Assembly: GCF_943373825.1 (NCBI RefSeq)
Contig: NZ_CALSBP010000001.1
Span: 806,001-870,000, forward strand
Length of the DNA: 64,000 bases
Direction of reading: 5' to 3'
From: Aquimarina spinulae
GTDB taxonomy: Bacteria > Bacteroidota > Bacteroidia > Flavobacteriales > Flavobacteriaceae
This document shows positions 51,706-62,303 of the stretch, one piece after another. Position 1 is the stretch's first letter, and every line of letters starts with the position of its first letter. Position numbers and translations under genes: made by a program. The notes under the pieces are model-generated. The model had not been told where the DNA came from and did no database searches. It saw only the letters and a program-made list of their open reading frames with translations.

Positions 51706-54700
51706 ATGAAAGTAAAATTATACTTAGTCCTGTTTTGTTTTGCATTAAATTCATTTTTTGTTACAGCTAATGAAAAAGATTCTTTGTTAATAGATAAAAA
51801 GGATAGAATTGAAAAGGAAAAAAATAATGATGAATTTGCTTATTTAAAAGAATTGGATAACAAGTTTCCCATTCAGAACTTACTAAAGAAAACATCTTCA
51901 GAATTTAATTTTGATACTATAGAAAATGAGTTTGCGGAAACTCCTCTAAGTGTCAATACTTCTAGAACAATAGCAAAAAAATGGTTTGAGAAAATAGAAA
52001 AATTAGGAACTTGGATATCCTCTTTCGCTACTAGTAATAGCCAAGCACTACCCGTAGGGATTAAAAAAGAAATAAATGGAGTAGAATATCAGTTGGGTTT
52101 TATCAAAGCTAAATTTACCAAGGATTATACAGAACTTACAGTTTTTGCAAGAGCTATATTACCTCAAACCGATGAAAAAGGAAATCCAATTGACCTCTAT
52201 TTTGGAGCTGACAATATTAAACTATCCCATCAAGGAGGCATTATCGGAGAAGCCAAGCTTGTACTATTAGGAGATATGTTTATCCCTTTTAATGCAGGAA
52301 ATTGGTTACTTACTCTTAAAGGAGGATTAGATTATACTACAGGTGCTATTGATAATAAAACATTTGTAGTTATTGATTGTGATGGAGTAAAGGAAATGGG
52401 AATAGCAGGAGAAGTACAGTTTTCTAGAAATCTAATCCTGCCCGTAGATGAAAAAGGAAATTCTTTGGCAGATACACGGACATATATTGGAGCGGATAAT
52501 AAAACTACTCAAATACCCAATCGAGTAACTGGTACTTTTAAAACAACAGCTTCAGACTGGAATGACCTTATTGTAAATATTAATCTTTCGCCATTTGTAT
52601 TGGTAAGTCAACCCGATAAATTTGTCTTTTCTGCAAATCAGGCTGTTTTTGATTTTAGTGATTTAAGGACAGAAAATGTTGATTTTCCACAATATTATTT
52701 TGATGAAGGATTATTGCTTCCTGATATAGAATCCTGGAGAGGTATATATATAGCTTCTTTACAGGTAGGTTTGCCAAAAGAATTTAAAACCAAACAAAGT
52801 ATTTCTGCAAATAGTAGGGTTCAATTTGAAGCTGCAAATTTGTTAATAGATAGCTACGGTGTTTCGGGATATTTTACTGCAAAAAATCTTTTTACTATTG
52901 ATTCTGGGCGTACATCAACATCAAAATCCTGGGCATATTCTATAAACAAGATTGGTATTGATATTGCTTCTAGTCAATTGATCGGAGCTGATTTTGAAGG
53001 AGAAATACAACTTCCTATTTCTGCTGCGAAGGAAAATAAGAATACTAAAAATGGATTAACATATAAAGGAATCATTTCTGAAGATGAATATTCATTAACA
53101 GTATCTGCAATCGATACCTTAGATTTTGATATTTTTAGCGCAAAAGCAGAACTACTGCCCAACTCTTCGGTAGAATTAAGGGTAGTAGAAGGTTCTTTTA
53201 GGCCTAAAGCAATCTTGAATGGAAGCATGTCTATAGCTGCGAACCAGAAAACCTCGCTAAGCAATTCGGGAGCGGGTAGTACTAGTAAAACAGTTGATTT
53301 TAAAGGAATAGAATTTCAAAACCTTATTCTTCAAACAGAATCACCAGTTATTCAAGTTGATTATTTGGGATATACAGGAAGTGTGGCATTAGCAAATTTC
53401 CCTGTTTCGATTAATAATATCGCCTTTAATTCTAATGATAATGAAGCAGGTATTGAATTTGATCTTAGAGTGAATCTAATGGGTAAAGGAAGCAAAGGTT
53501 TTTCTGCGGATACTCGCCTTGGAATTTATGGAAAATACAGAGAGGAAGAATATAGGCAACAATGGAAATATGATCGGATAGAATTATCCAGAATAAATTT
53601 AGAGGCTAATTTGGGGGCGATTCAACTTAAAGGAACATTAGAACTCATGGATGATGATCCTGAATATGGAGATGGATTTTCTGCCGATGTAGAAGGTACT
53701 TTTGGTAGTTTTGGGCCCATAACCAGTAAAGCAATTTTTGGTAAAAAAGACTTTAGATACTGGTATGTAGATGCAGCAATTTATGGATTAAAAATACAGG
53801 CAGGACCATTACAGATAAATGGTTTTGCGGGAGGAGCATTTTATAAAATGAGTAGAAAACCTACCACAGGTTCATCTTTTTCTCCTTCAGGGCTTTCTTA
53901 TATTCCAGATGAAAATATAAATCTTGGTGTAAAAGCTATGGCATTAGGAGCTATTGGAGATGAAAGTGCAATGGCTATCTCAGCAGGATTTGAAATAGAA
54001 TTTAATGGTAGTGCAGGAGTAAATCGCCTTGGCTTTTTTGGAGAAGCACAAGTTATGAAAGCATTTGATTTTTCTAATCCAGTAAATAAGCTTAAAGAAA
54101 AACTTGGTCAATTGGCAAACAACGAATTGGTACAAGGAGCATTAGATACCAAATCGGGTAAAACATTTTTACAAAAAGCATCAGAAGAATATGAAACTGA
54201 GATCGTTGGTGAAGCAGCAATTAGTGCAAAACTAGGTATGGATTTCGATTTTGTAAATGATTCTTTTCATGCAACACTCGATCTTTATGTAGATGTTGCA
54301 GGAGGAGTTATTGAAGGAAGGGCATCAAATGGTAGAGCTGGTTATGGGGTGGTACATGTTTCTCCCGACGAGTGGTATGTGCATATGGGAACACCAACAG
54401 ATCGACTTGGATTAAAAATGAACGTAGGCCCTATATCACTGGAAACAGGTGGGTATTTTATGATGGGAGATAATATTCCTTCAAGCCCTCCTCCTCCTCC
54501 GATAGTAGCCAGTATACTTGGTATAGATGCCAATAGTCTCGACCACGGAAGAGATGAAGGCTCTTTGGGGCAAGGAAGAGGATTTGCGTTTGGTGCTGAT
54601 TTTAAGGTAGATACAGGGGATTTGAGATTCCTAATCTTATATGCCCGTTTTCAGGCAGGAGTTGGCTTTGATCTAATGCTCAAAGATTATGGCAATGCGC

Positions 54701-56433
54701 GGTGTGTAAATACCGGTGATGAAGTAGGGATTAACGGATGGTATGCTAACGGACAGGCTTATGCATACTTACAGGGAGAACTCGGGATTAGGATTAAGTT
54801 ATTCTTTAAAAAGAAAAAAATACCGATTATCAAAGGTAGTGCAGCAATATTGATGCAGGGTAAAGGGCCTAACCCATACTGGTTTAAAGGATATGCCGGA
54901 GGGAAATACAGTTTACTAGGAGGATTCATTAAAGGAAAATACAGATTTAAGATTACTATTGGAGAAGAGTGTGAATTCGATAATGCATCTCCTTTAGGAG
55001 GGCTTAAAATGATTACCGATCTAACCCCAAAAGATGGAGGAAGTGATGTTGATGTCTTTGCATCACCTCAGGCAACTTTTGCCTTAAAAGTAAATGAGCC
55101 GATAGTTTTACCTGAAGATGATGGAGATAAAACCTATAAAGTGATACTTGAAAAATTCACACTTACAGATGAATTAGGAGCTGAGATTGTAGGTAAACTA
55201 GAATGGGGACTTTATAAGGATAGAGCAACCTTTGTCTCAGATGATATTTTACCCCCTGAAACTAAACTAAAAGCTTCAGTAGAAGTAAGTTTTCAGGAGA
55301 AAATAAATGGCGTGTTCCAAACTATTCTCGAAAATGGACAAAAAGCAATTGAAATAGAAGAAAGGACTTTTGTGACAGGAAATGCACCCAACAATATCCC
55401 CTTGTCAAATATTTTATATTCATATCCTGTGGTAGACCAGCAATTATTCTATTTTGGTGAATACCCTAACGGATATATTCAATTAAAAAGAGGGCAAGAT
55501 TATCTTTTTGATGACAAGCAATGGAAAAGCACATTACGGTATATAGATGAAAACGGCAGTCAGGATGAATTTGATTTTGGATATTCGAATGCAGATAATA
55601 AGATAACTTATAAATTGCCTAGAGTAAGTAGAGACACCAAATATCAGATGTCTATTGTTAGTACCTCTAAGGGAGCAGATGGTGGCACTAAGGATCAAGA
55701 AGAAACTAAGATCACCAATTTTGATGATCAAAATACATTGAGTATAACTAGTAATATAGCTCAAAATGTGTTCAGAGAAGGAGAAATAGATAGATTAACC
55801 TATGATTTTAAAACCAGTACTTACAAAACTTTTAAAAACAAAGTAAATAGTATTGATATTAATAATAACAGTTATGAAAAAATAAACTCCCTGGTCATTA
55901 ATCTTGTCTCTAGAATAGATACACATGAAGGGTTTGATTTGGTCGAATTACATGGAAATAAGTTTTCTCAAAATACACCTCTTGTAGTTGTAGAATCGGA
56001 TTTAAAAGACTCCTATTTTAATAGGGACATAAATCCAGTGTTATATCAAAAATACCCAGAGGGAAGTAAGTTTAGCACTAGTGTTAAGAGGGATTATTCT
56101 ATATATGGATATGTACCTAAAAAAGCAGTCCCAATAATAGGAAGTTATCTAACGAGTCTCGAAAATAATATAGATATAGACTTTAGGGCAACCAGTTTCC
56201 CGTTTAGGTACAATTTGGCCCAGGTATACTATCAGGATTTTGAAAACATTCAGGACGCCGTACGTTTATCTTATGTTAGAGGTTTGGGGACTACTCCTCA
56301 AGAGTTAAGCATTCTTTCTGAATACTTTAAGTTCATATCCTATGGTAAATACACCATAAACCTAAAATATACTTTGCCTGGAGGAATAAAAGGAACTTCT
56401 GCAACCTATAAATATACTAACCCTATTAAATAA
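51706..56433 (+). CDS. Large exported protein of unknown function, first of the surface operon
   Basis: 1575 residues with a Sec signal (about 1-21, ending VTA). No catalytic domain recognised. The sequence is beta-rich and Gly-rich, with long amphipathic strands (about 330-1000), a Pro stretch (SSPPPPPIVAS, about 926-936) and Ig-like strands near the C-terminus. No T9SS sorting domain is seen, so it may stay in the periplasm or outer membrane. The next gene starts four bases after its stop, which marks an operon with the FN3, SprB and PKD proteins. Proteins of this size and place precede RHS/TANFOR genes in related bacteria (from memory). Confidence 0.75.
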   Translation: MKVKLYLVLFCFALNSFFVTANEKDSLLIDKKDRIEKEKNNDEFAYLKELDNKFPIQNLLKKTSSEFNFDTIENEFAETPLSVNTSRTIAKKWFEKIEKLGTWISSFATSNSQALPVGIKKEINGVEYQLGFIKAKFTKDYTELTVFARAILPQTDEKGNPIDLYFGADNIKLSHQGGIIGEAKLVLLGDMFIPFNAGNWLLTLKGGLDYTTGAIDNKTFVVIDCDGVKEMGIAGEVQFSRNLILPVDEKGNSLADTRTYIGADNKTTQIPNRVTGTFKTTASDWNDLIVNINLSPFVLVSQPDKFVFSANQAVFDFSDLRTENVDFPQYYFDEGLLLPDIESWRGIYIASLQVGLPKEFKTKQSISANSRVQFEAANLLIDSYGVSGYFTAKNLFTIDSGRTSTSKSWAYSINKIGIDIASSQLIGADFEGEIQLPISAAKENKNTKNGLTYKGIISEDEYSLTVSAIDTLDFDIFSAKAELLPNSSVELRVVEGSFRPKAILNGSMSIAANQKTSLSNSGAGSTSKTVDFKGIEFQNLILQTESPVIQVDYLGYTGSVALANFPVSINNIAFNSNDNEAGIEFDLRVNLMGKGSKGFSADTRLGIYGKYREEEYRQQWKYDRIELSRINLEANLGAIQLKGTLELMDDDPEYGDGFSADVEGTFGSFGPITSKAIFGKKDFRYWYVDAAIYGLKIQAGPLQINGFAGGAFYKMSRKPTTGSSFSPSGLSYIPDENINLGVKAMALGAIGDESAMAISAGFEIEFNGSAGVNRLGFFGEAQVMKAFDFSNPVNKLKEKLGQLANNELVQGALDTKSGKTFLQKASEEYETEIVGEAAISAKLGMDFDFVNDSFHATLDLYVDVAGGVIEGRASNGRAGYGVVHVSPDEWYVHMGTPTDRLGLKMNVGPISLETGGYFMMGDNIPSSPPPPPIVASILGIDANSLDHGRDEGSLGQGRGFAFGADFKVDTGDLRFLILYARFQAGVGFDLMLKDYGNARCVNTGDEVGINGWYANGQAYAYLQGELGIRIKLFFKKKKIPIIKGSAAILMQGKGPNPYWFKGYAGGKYSLLGGFIKGKYRFKITIGEECEFDNASPLGGLKMITDLTPKDGGSDVDVFASPQATFALKVNEPIVLPEDDGDKTYKVILEKFTLTDELGAEIVGKLEWGLYKDRATFVSDDILPPETKLKASVEVSFQEKINGVFQTILENGQKAIEIEERTFVTGNAPNNIPLSNILYSYPVVDQQLFYFGEYPNGYIQLKRGQDYLFDDKQWKSTLRYIDENGSQDEFDFGYSNADNKITYKLPRVSRDTKYQMSIVSTSKGADGGTKDQEETKITNFDDQNTLSITSNIAQNVFREGEIDRLTYDFKTSTYKTFKNKVNSIDINNNSYEKINSLVINLVSRIDTHEGFDLVELHGNKFSQNTPLVVVESDLKDSYFNRDINPVLYQKYPEGSKFSTSVKRDYSIYGYVPKKAVPIIGSYLTSLENNIDIDFRATSFPFRYNLAQVYYQDFENIQDAVRLSYVRGLGTTPQELSILSEYFKFISYGKYTINLKYTLPGGIKGTSATYKYTNPIK

Positions 56434-56437
56434 GTTG

Positions 56438-58534
56438 ATGATGCCGATTGAGAAAAGAAATATAAGTATGTATAGGAAATCGATATATCTGTTGTTTTTT
56501 ATGTTTTTTTTGGTGAGTTTTTCTCAAGAAAACCCAAAAGATGAGGTAAAAGTTGTAGCGAGAGCCAATACAGGTAAAATTCTACTTAGATGGGGTGTCA
56601 CTACTCCATCAGCATGGCTTAAAGCTAATACATATGGATATGTTATAGAACGTTATACTATCTTAAAAAAAGGTCAATTAGTAAATCCACCAATAAAAAA
56701 AGTTATTACCCCAACTCCATTGCTTCCCGGTCCTGTTAAAGATTGGGGAAAAATTTCCGAGACTAATGATTATGCAGCCATTCTTGCACAAGCTTTATAC
56801 GGAGAAAGTTTTGAAGTCGAGGAAATGCAACAAGGTGGTCTAGCGTCGATTGTTAACAAATCTAGAGAAATAGAACAACGTTTTTCTTTTGGGCTATTTG
56901 CTGCTGATATGAATTTTGAAGCAGCAAAACTAGCAGCTTTGGGATACGAAGACAGGGATGTCGTTGCTGGAGAAGAATACCTGTATATAATACAAACAGC
57001 AGTTCCTGAGTCACTTTTGAATATTGAAGAAGGAAAGGTGTCTGTAAAAATGTCAAATATAGAACCTTTACCTCCTCCTATAGATTTGATTGCCGTACCT
57101 AGAGATAAGAGCATTATGCTTACCTGGGAATATGATCTTTTCAAATCTATATATACATCATACTATGTAGAACGATCAGAAGATGGTACAAATTATAAAA
57201 GGCTGGGGGGGGATACTCCACTGGTTAATTTAAATGACTCTCCAGAAAACCCTGTAAAAAGAATGTTTTATATTGATACACTACCTCAAAACAATAAAAA
57301 ATATTATTATAGGGTATTAGGGATATCTCCATTTGGAGAGCAAAGTGACCCTTCTAAAGTAGTGTTGGCAGAAGGTATAAAAGAACTTACTGCAATTCCT
57401 TTTATATCCAAGCATGAAATTAATGCTTCAGGTAATATTATCATTTCATGGGATTTTAAAAAAGAAGCAGAAAATGAAATTAGTGGGTTCGAACTCAATT
57501 GGGCACCAAAAGAAAAAGGCCCTTATAAAGTTGTAAAATCTGACCTATCTCCTAATAGTCGAACTACAGTATATACACAACCTGAAGAGTCTAGTTATTT
57601 TAGAATATCTGCGATTGGAAAAAATAACCAAAGCACAAGCTCATTAACTGCTTTTGTACAAACTATAGACTCATTGCCGCCTGTTGCTCCAAATGGTTTG
57701 CAGGCCGTTATTGATACATTAGGTATTGTAACCTTAAAGTGGAATCCTAATTTAGAAAATGATATGTTGGGGTATAGAGTTTTCAGAGGGAATAGAAAAA
57801 ATGACGAACTATCGCAGATTACTATAGATCCAATAGTTAAGAATAGTTTTATAGACACCGTACAAGTTAAATCTTTAAACGCCTCTATTTTTTATCAGGT
57901 TGTAGCTGTTGATAAACGGTATAATATGTCAGAATACTCAGACCTTCTTGAGCTTAAAAAACCAAGTTTAGTACCGCCATCATCACCTGTGTTTTCAGCA
58001 TATAAAGTTAACAACAGTGCTATTTCCCTTACATGGATAAATAGTACTAGTGCTAACATTAAAAACCATCTACTGTATAGGAAAAATGTAGAAAAATCAG
58101 AATGGAAGTTACTTTTTAAAACAGATACCGTATCGACATATACAGATGCTCAAATTAATCCTGGAATCAAATATCGTTATGCGATATATGCAGAAAACGA
58201 AGCAGGAATTCAATCAGTTTCATCTACTCCAGTTACCGTTACAAGTAGGATATCTGTCGATGAAGATTTTGTTAAGGGATTCACGGTGATATCCGATAGG
58301 GCAAACAATAAAGTCCTCTTAAACTGGAGGAAAATGTCTGCTATGATTACAGAAATTCTAATTTATAAATCAAAGAAAGAAGAGAAACCTACCTTATGGA
58401 AACAGCTACCTGGCTCAATTAATAAATTGACTGATGAATCTGTTTCTCCAAATAATACGTATGTATATCAAATAAAAGCTATTTCCAACAAGGGAAATCA
58501 CTCTAAATTGAAAAAAAAGGAAATAAAGTTTTGA
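56438..58534 (+). CDS. Exported fibronectin type III repeat protein
   Basis: Starts possible at ATG 56438, 56441 or 56468; the last gives the cleanest signal peptide (MYRKSIYLLFFMFFLVSFSQ). About 690 residues. At least five FN3-like domains, starting near 205 (PPPIDLIAVPRDKSIMLTWE), 315, 410 (PPVAPNGLQAVI), 510 (PPSSPVFSAYKVNNSAISLT) and 605, each with the Y-x-(Y/V)-x-V pattern near its end. No sorting domain. It is the second gene of the operon and a structural or adhesion role is likely. Confidence 0.82.
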   Translation: MMPIEKRNISMYRKSIYLLFFMFFLVSFSQENPKDEVKVVARANTGKILLRWGVTTPSAWLKANTYGYVIERYTILKKGQLVNPPIKKVITPTPLLPGPVKDWGKISETNDYAAILAQALYGESFEVEEMQQGGLASIVNKSREIEQRFSFGLFAADMNFEAAKLAALGYEDRDVVAGEEYLYIIQTAVPESLLNIEEGKVSVKMSNIEPLPPPIDLIAVPRDKSIMLTWEYDLFKSIYTSYYVERSEDGTNYKRLGGDTPLVNLNDSPENPVKRMFYIDTLPQNNKKYYYRVLGISPFGEQSDPSKVVLAEGIKELTAIPFISKHEINASGNIIISWDFKKEAENEISGFELNWAPKEKGPYKVVKSDLSPNSRTTVYTQPEESSYFRISAIGKNNQSTSSLTAFVQTIDSLPPVAPNGLQAVIDTLGIVTLKWNPNLENDMLGYRVFRGNRKNDELSQITIDPIVKNSFIDTVQVKSLNASIFYQVVAVDKRYNMSEYSDLLELKKPSLVPPSSPVFSAYKVNNSAISLTWINSTSANIKNHLLYRKNVEKSEWKLLFKTDTVSTYTDAQINPGIKYRYAIYAENEAGIQSVSSTPVTVTSRISVDEDFVKGFTVISDRANNKVLLNWRKMSAMITEILIYKSKKEEKPTLWKQLPGSINKLTDESVSPNNTYVYQIKAISNKGNHSKLKKKEIKF

Positions 58535-58571
58535 GAAAATAAACCTTATTCTGTTATACAAAATTGTAACA

Positions 58572-61500
58572 ATGAATGATGTAAAAAAGAATGAAACTAT
58601 GACCAATGTATATAAAATGCCCCTAACTATTAACTATAAGAGTATCATGTCAATGCTAGTTTTTGTAATGATGTGTGCTGGTATATTTGCTCAGGCTGGT
58701 GATACTACAACAGAGAAAACAAAAATAGTAGTAGAGGAATTTATTCGTGGACTGGGATTTGATCCTCGTACAGATCAGATAAGTGTTTTTGCTGTGTACG
58801 AAGACCCTACCAAAGGATATGTTATACCTGACTTTGGAGGCAAGCCTGCAACAAATGGCCAACAGTTTATTTTTTGGAGTAAATTTTTCTATTATGACGT
58901 TTTTAAATATCCCTTTAATACAGCACCCAATAATCCGTTACAAAAAGATTATATATCGTTTGGCGATTTTAATGAGGGTGTTCAGAAATCTATTAGTCAT
59001 AATCAATCTAGAGTTGCTCCTTTTAATCAATATTTGCAACGAGAATATTACTTTGAGCATAAAGTAAAAGAAATCCGTATTCATTTTAATTATAGAAAAA
59101 AAAAGAACAGTAGTGATAGACATGAGGAAGTATATTCTTTTCCTGTTGGTGGGGTAGATCCATGTCAACCACAAACGATCAATACAGGAATTGTTAATGG
59201 TAGCCTCCCTGTGGGGCGTGATATAAACCCCCAAAGTATTAATTTTAGATTTAGAGTAATTCCTTTGCCGGGTATAACAAGAGGAGGCTCTGGTGTTAAT
59301 ATAGCAGGATTTAATGATCCAATGAGAGTCAATGCCACTGGTCCTCATCACCCCAATGTATACCATTGGAAATATAGAATAGAAGGAGAAGGAGGGTCAA
59401 ACATACGGCCAATAGCAAACGCTTTCAGACAAGGAGATTTTGCTAATGGTAATCTTGGTTTTGTTAATAAAACCAATTATCTATGGATCGACATTCCTAC
59501 TGCTCCTAATAGATCGATATTTGACTTAAGACCAAGTGATTTTTTAGGAGGACTCGGTAATGAAGATACCTTTTTGGATAAAACCATTATCATAGGAGCA
59601 TTTTCAAGGAATGGATGTGATAGTCATACCGTACATCATAATTTTACATCATTTAGGATCGTTAGGTCTGCACCCTATTTTCAAATTGAAAGGAATACAC
59701 CTGTAACTTGTAAAGGTGGAAGTGATGGTGAAGTATCCATTAATTTTACTCCATTTAAGTCTGGTGATCAATTAAATTTCACACTACATAAAAAACTTGC
59801 CAGTGGTATTTATGATACTGGTGTAGCGTATTCAAATATAACCCCTACAGGAACAGTATCCAGTATGACGTTTTCTAATCTCCCGGCAGGGGATTATAAA
59901 TTCGATAACCTTATAGGGAAGTATATACGAGGTGGGGTTCTTCAGAATTTTTATACAGATGGAGAATTCCATACATTAGAATTTACCGTAAGGGAACCAG
60001 ATGCAGTTGCTTTTGCAAGGGAACCAGCCGATGATAAAACAGATGTTTGGTGTTTTGATGGGGCTGATGGTGAGATTTTATTAACTGCTACAGGAGGTGT
60101 AGGTGGATATCAATATCTTTTGAGAAAAGAAAGCGACACTTTTGGAACCAATTGGATCTCATTTGCTTCGGGAACAACACATTCTATTACAGGATTAGAG
60201 ATTGATACGTATTATATAAAATTGAGGGATAGAAATGGTTGTATTTCAAAAGATACTTTAAATAATGATCTAGTGAAACAGGTAATGATAGATAAGCCTG
60301 ATGCCCCGGTCGATGTTGAGGTAGAACTTATTAACGAACCAAGAGCTTTTGGTTTTGAAGATGGAAGAATGAGTGCTAGAATTTTTAACGGAACTCCTTT
60401 TACAGATGGCACGTATACATTTGTATGGAAAAATGAAAGAGGGGATGTACTCAATACAGCTATAAATACAGTCCTTTCTGGCGATCAGGGATATCAAACC
60501 CTACTGCATTCAGTTGGGGCAGGAGTGTATACTCTAGATGTATTTGATGCTAATTTTAACCCTGCTACTGATAAAAAAGGATGTTTTGTAACCAATATTC
60601 AGTTTAATTTACAGCAACCAGAGCCGTTAGAAGTTACTATAGAAGTTTTTAACCTTATTTCATGTCATATCGAAAATGAATATAGCGACGGAATTGATTT
60701 TATCGACCCTATTGGGATTGCAGATCAGTTTCAGGATGGAGCGTTAATAGCAACTGTAACAGGAGGTGTTCCTTTTGATAAAACTACTCTTGCTAAAGCT
60801 GGAGAGTGTAGAGAAAATTTTAGTTTGTATTGTTATCGTTGGAAAAAAAATGTAGGTGGAGTTTGGCAAGACATTGCTGATAATGATGAGATTATTGAGG
60901 GATTGAGTGTAGGCACTTATGCATTAAATGTTGAGGATGCAAATGGAATTGTTTTAGGAACTTATGAAGAGTATACAGATATTGATGGCTCTAGAGAATA
61001 TAGACTAATTCAGGCTGTTGATAGTACAAAATATTTAGCACAACCTGATAAACTAGAAATTTCCTTTCAAAATACAGAAGTGACTTGTGCTAGCGGAGGT
61101 GATGCAACAGCAAAAGCTGTGGTTACAGGTGGAACAAAACCATATACATATCAATGGAGTAACGGAGAGACAACATCAACAATAAACAATCTCATAGCAG
61201 GTACTTATCTTGTTTTTGTAATAGACGCCAAAGGATGTGAGATTGAAGGTAGAATAAAAATTGATCAACCTAACGGGATTGAAATAACCCCGATATCAGT
61301 AATATCACCAACATGTTTTGGTGGGAATGATGGAAGCATACGTGTAGATGTCGAAGGAGGCAGCCCTCCTTATCGTTATCGTTGGAATACAGGTAGTACA
61401 TCATCTACTAATATTACAAATTTATCTTCAGGGATCTATAGCATAGAAGTAACCGATAGTAAAGGGTGTAAAGCTATTTATGAAGAAATATTAAAAGATC

Positions 61501-62273
61501 CAGATCCTGTTGTTGTTCGCTTAGAGAATAAAAGAACTCTTTGTAAAGATCAATCATTTAATCTTGATATTACAATTGATGATCCTGGAGCGACGTATTC
61601 ATGGTCAGGTGATAATGGGTTTACGAGTTCGAATAGTAAAGTAGAACTTAATCAATCAGGCAGATACATTGTGACTATTACAAATAGTATTGGATGTGTT
61701 GGAGTAGGAGAAATAGAGGTAGAAGTTACAAATATTCCAATAGATTCAGATTTTTTGATTACTACTCAGGCATATACTAATCAGGAGGTTATACTGGTCA
61801 ATATTAGTGAGCCAATTGGGGAAACAATAGAATGGACAATCCCTGAAGGAGTAGAAGTAGTTTCTGAAACAGAGGATCAAATAGTTCTCGTATTCGATGA
61901 AGAAGGATCGTATGATGTTATTCTGAGGTCAACTCAAGGAGACTGTTATCAGGATTTCACAAGAACTGTTTTAGTTCAACCAACGATAGTGGGGCCAGCA
62001 GTCTCTAATTCTGAAAATGATTTTATAGAAGAGTTTATTGTATTTCCTAACCCCAATGGAGGCAATTTTCAAACCAAGATTGGTCTGACAGAAGAGTCTA
62101 ATGTAACATTGAAGATCATAAGCCTAATGTCTGGTGCAATAGTAGATCAACGTGTCGAGGGCAGCAATATTGACTTTTTACTAGACTATTCTCTTGCCTT
62201 ACCCACAGGAGTATACTTAATGTTATTAGAAACACCTAGAGGTTCAGAAACCCGTAAACTGGTGTTTGAATAG
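58572..62273 (+). CDS. SprB-repeat surface protein with T9SS type A sorting domain
   Basis: 1233 residues. A signal segment lies at about 25-42 (SMLVFVMMCAGIFAQ); start 58572 or 58599. SprB-like repeats occur at about 370-460, 480-560 and 830-985, with TCKGGSDGEVSI and TCFGGNDGSIRVDVEGGSPP as starts and GIYSIEVTDSKGC as end. The last 80 residues (FIVFPNPNGGNFQTKI to TRKLVFE) form a T9SS sorting domain, so it is exported across the outer membrane. SprB repeats are known from gliding adhesins. It is third in the operon. Confidence 0.88.
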   Translation: MNDVKKNETMTNVYKMPLTINYKSIMSMLVFVMMCAGIFAQAGDTTTEKTKIVVEEFIRGLGFDPRTDQISVFAVYEDPTKGYVIPDFGGKPATNGQQFIFWSKFFYYDVFKYPFNTAPNNPLQKDYISFGDFNEGVQKSISHNQSRVAPFNQYLQREYYFEHKVKEIRIHFNYRKKKNSSDRHEEVYSFPVGGVDPCQPQTINTGIVNGSLPVGRDINPQSINFRFRVIPLPGITRGGSGVNIAGFNDPMRVNATGPHHPNVYHWKYRIEGEGGSNIRPIANAFRQGDFANGNLGFVNKTNYLWIDIPTAPNRSIFDLRPSDFLGGLGNEDTFLDKTIIIGAFSRNGCDSHTVHHNFTSFRIVRSAPYFQIERNTPVTCKGGSDGEVSINFTPFKSGDQLNFTLHKKLASGIYDTGVAYSNITPTGTVSSMTFSNLPAGDYKFDNLIGKYIRGGVLQNFYTDGEFHTLEFTVREPDAVAFAREPADDKTDVWCFDGADGEILLTATGGVGGYQYLLRKESDTFGTNWISFASGTTHSITGLEIDTYYIKLRDRNGCISKDTLNNDLVKQVMIDKPDAPVDVEVELINEPRAFGFEDGRMSARIFNGTPFTDGTYTFVWKNERGDVLNTAINTVLSGDQGYQTLLHSVGAGVYTLDVFDANFNPATDKKGCFVTNIQFNLQQPEPLEVTIEVFNLISCHIENEYSDGIDFIDPIGIADQFQDGALIATVTGGVPFDKTTLAKAGECRENFSLYCYRWKKNVGGVWQDIADNDEIIEGLSVGTYALNVEDANGIVLGTYEEYTDIDGSREYRLIQAVDSTKYLAQPDKLEISFQNTEVTCASGGDATAKAVVTGGTKPYTYQWSNGETTSTINNLIAGTYLVFVIDAKGCEIEGRIKIDQPNGIEITPISVISPTCFGGNDGSIRVDVEGGSPPYRYRWNTGSTSSTNITNLSSGIYSIEVTDSKGCKAIYEEILKDPDPVVVRLENKRTLCKDQSFNLDITIDDPGATYSWSGDNGFTSSNSKVELNQSGRYIVTITNSIGCVGVGEIEVEVTNIPIDSDFLITTQAYTNQEVILVNISEPIGETIEWTIPEGVEVVSETEDQIVLVFDEEGSYDVILRSTQGDCYQDFTRTVLVQPTIVGPAVSNSENDFIEEFIVFPNPNGGNFQTKIGLTEESNVTLKIISLMSGAIVDQRVEGSNIDFLLDYSLALPTGVYLMLLETPRGSETRKLVFE

Positions 62274-62303
62274 ACATTTCTATTTCTCTCTAAGTTTTGT
62301 AAT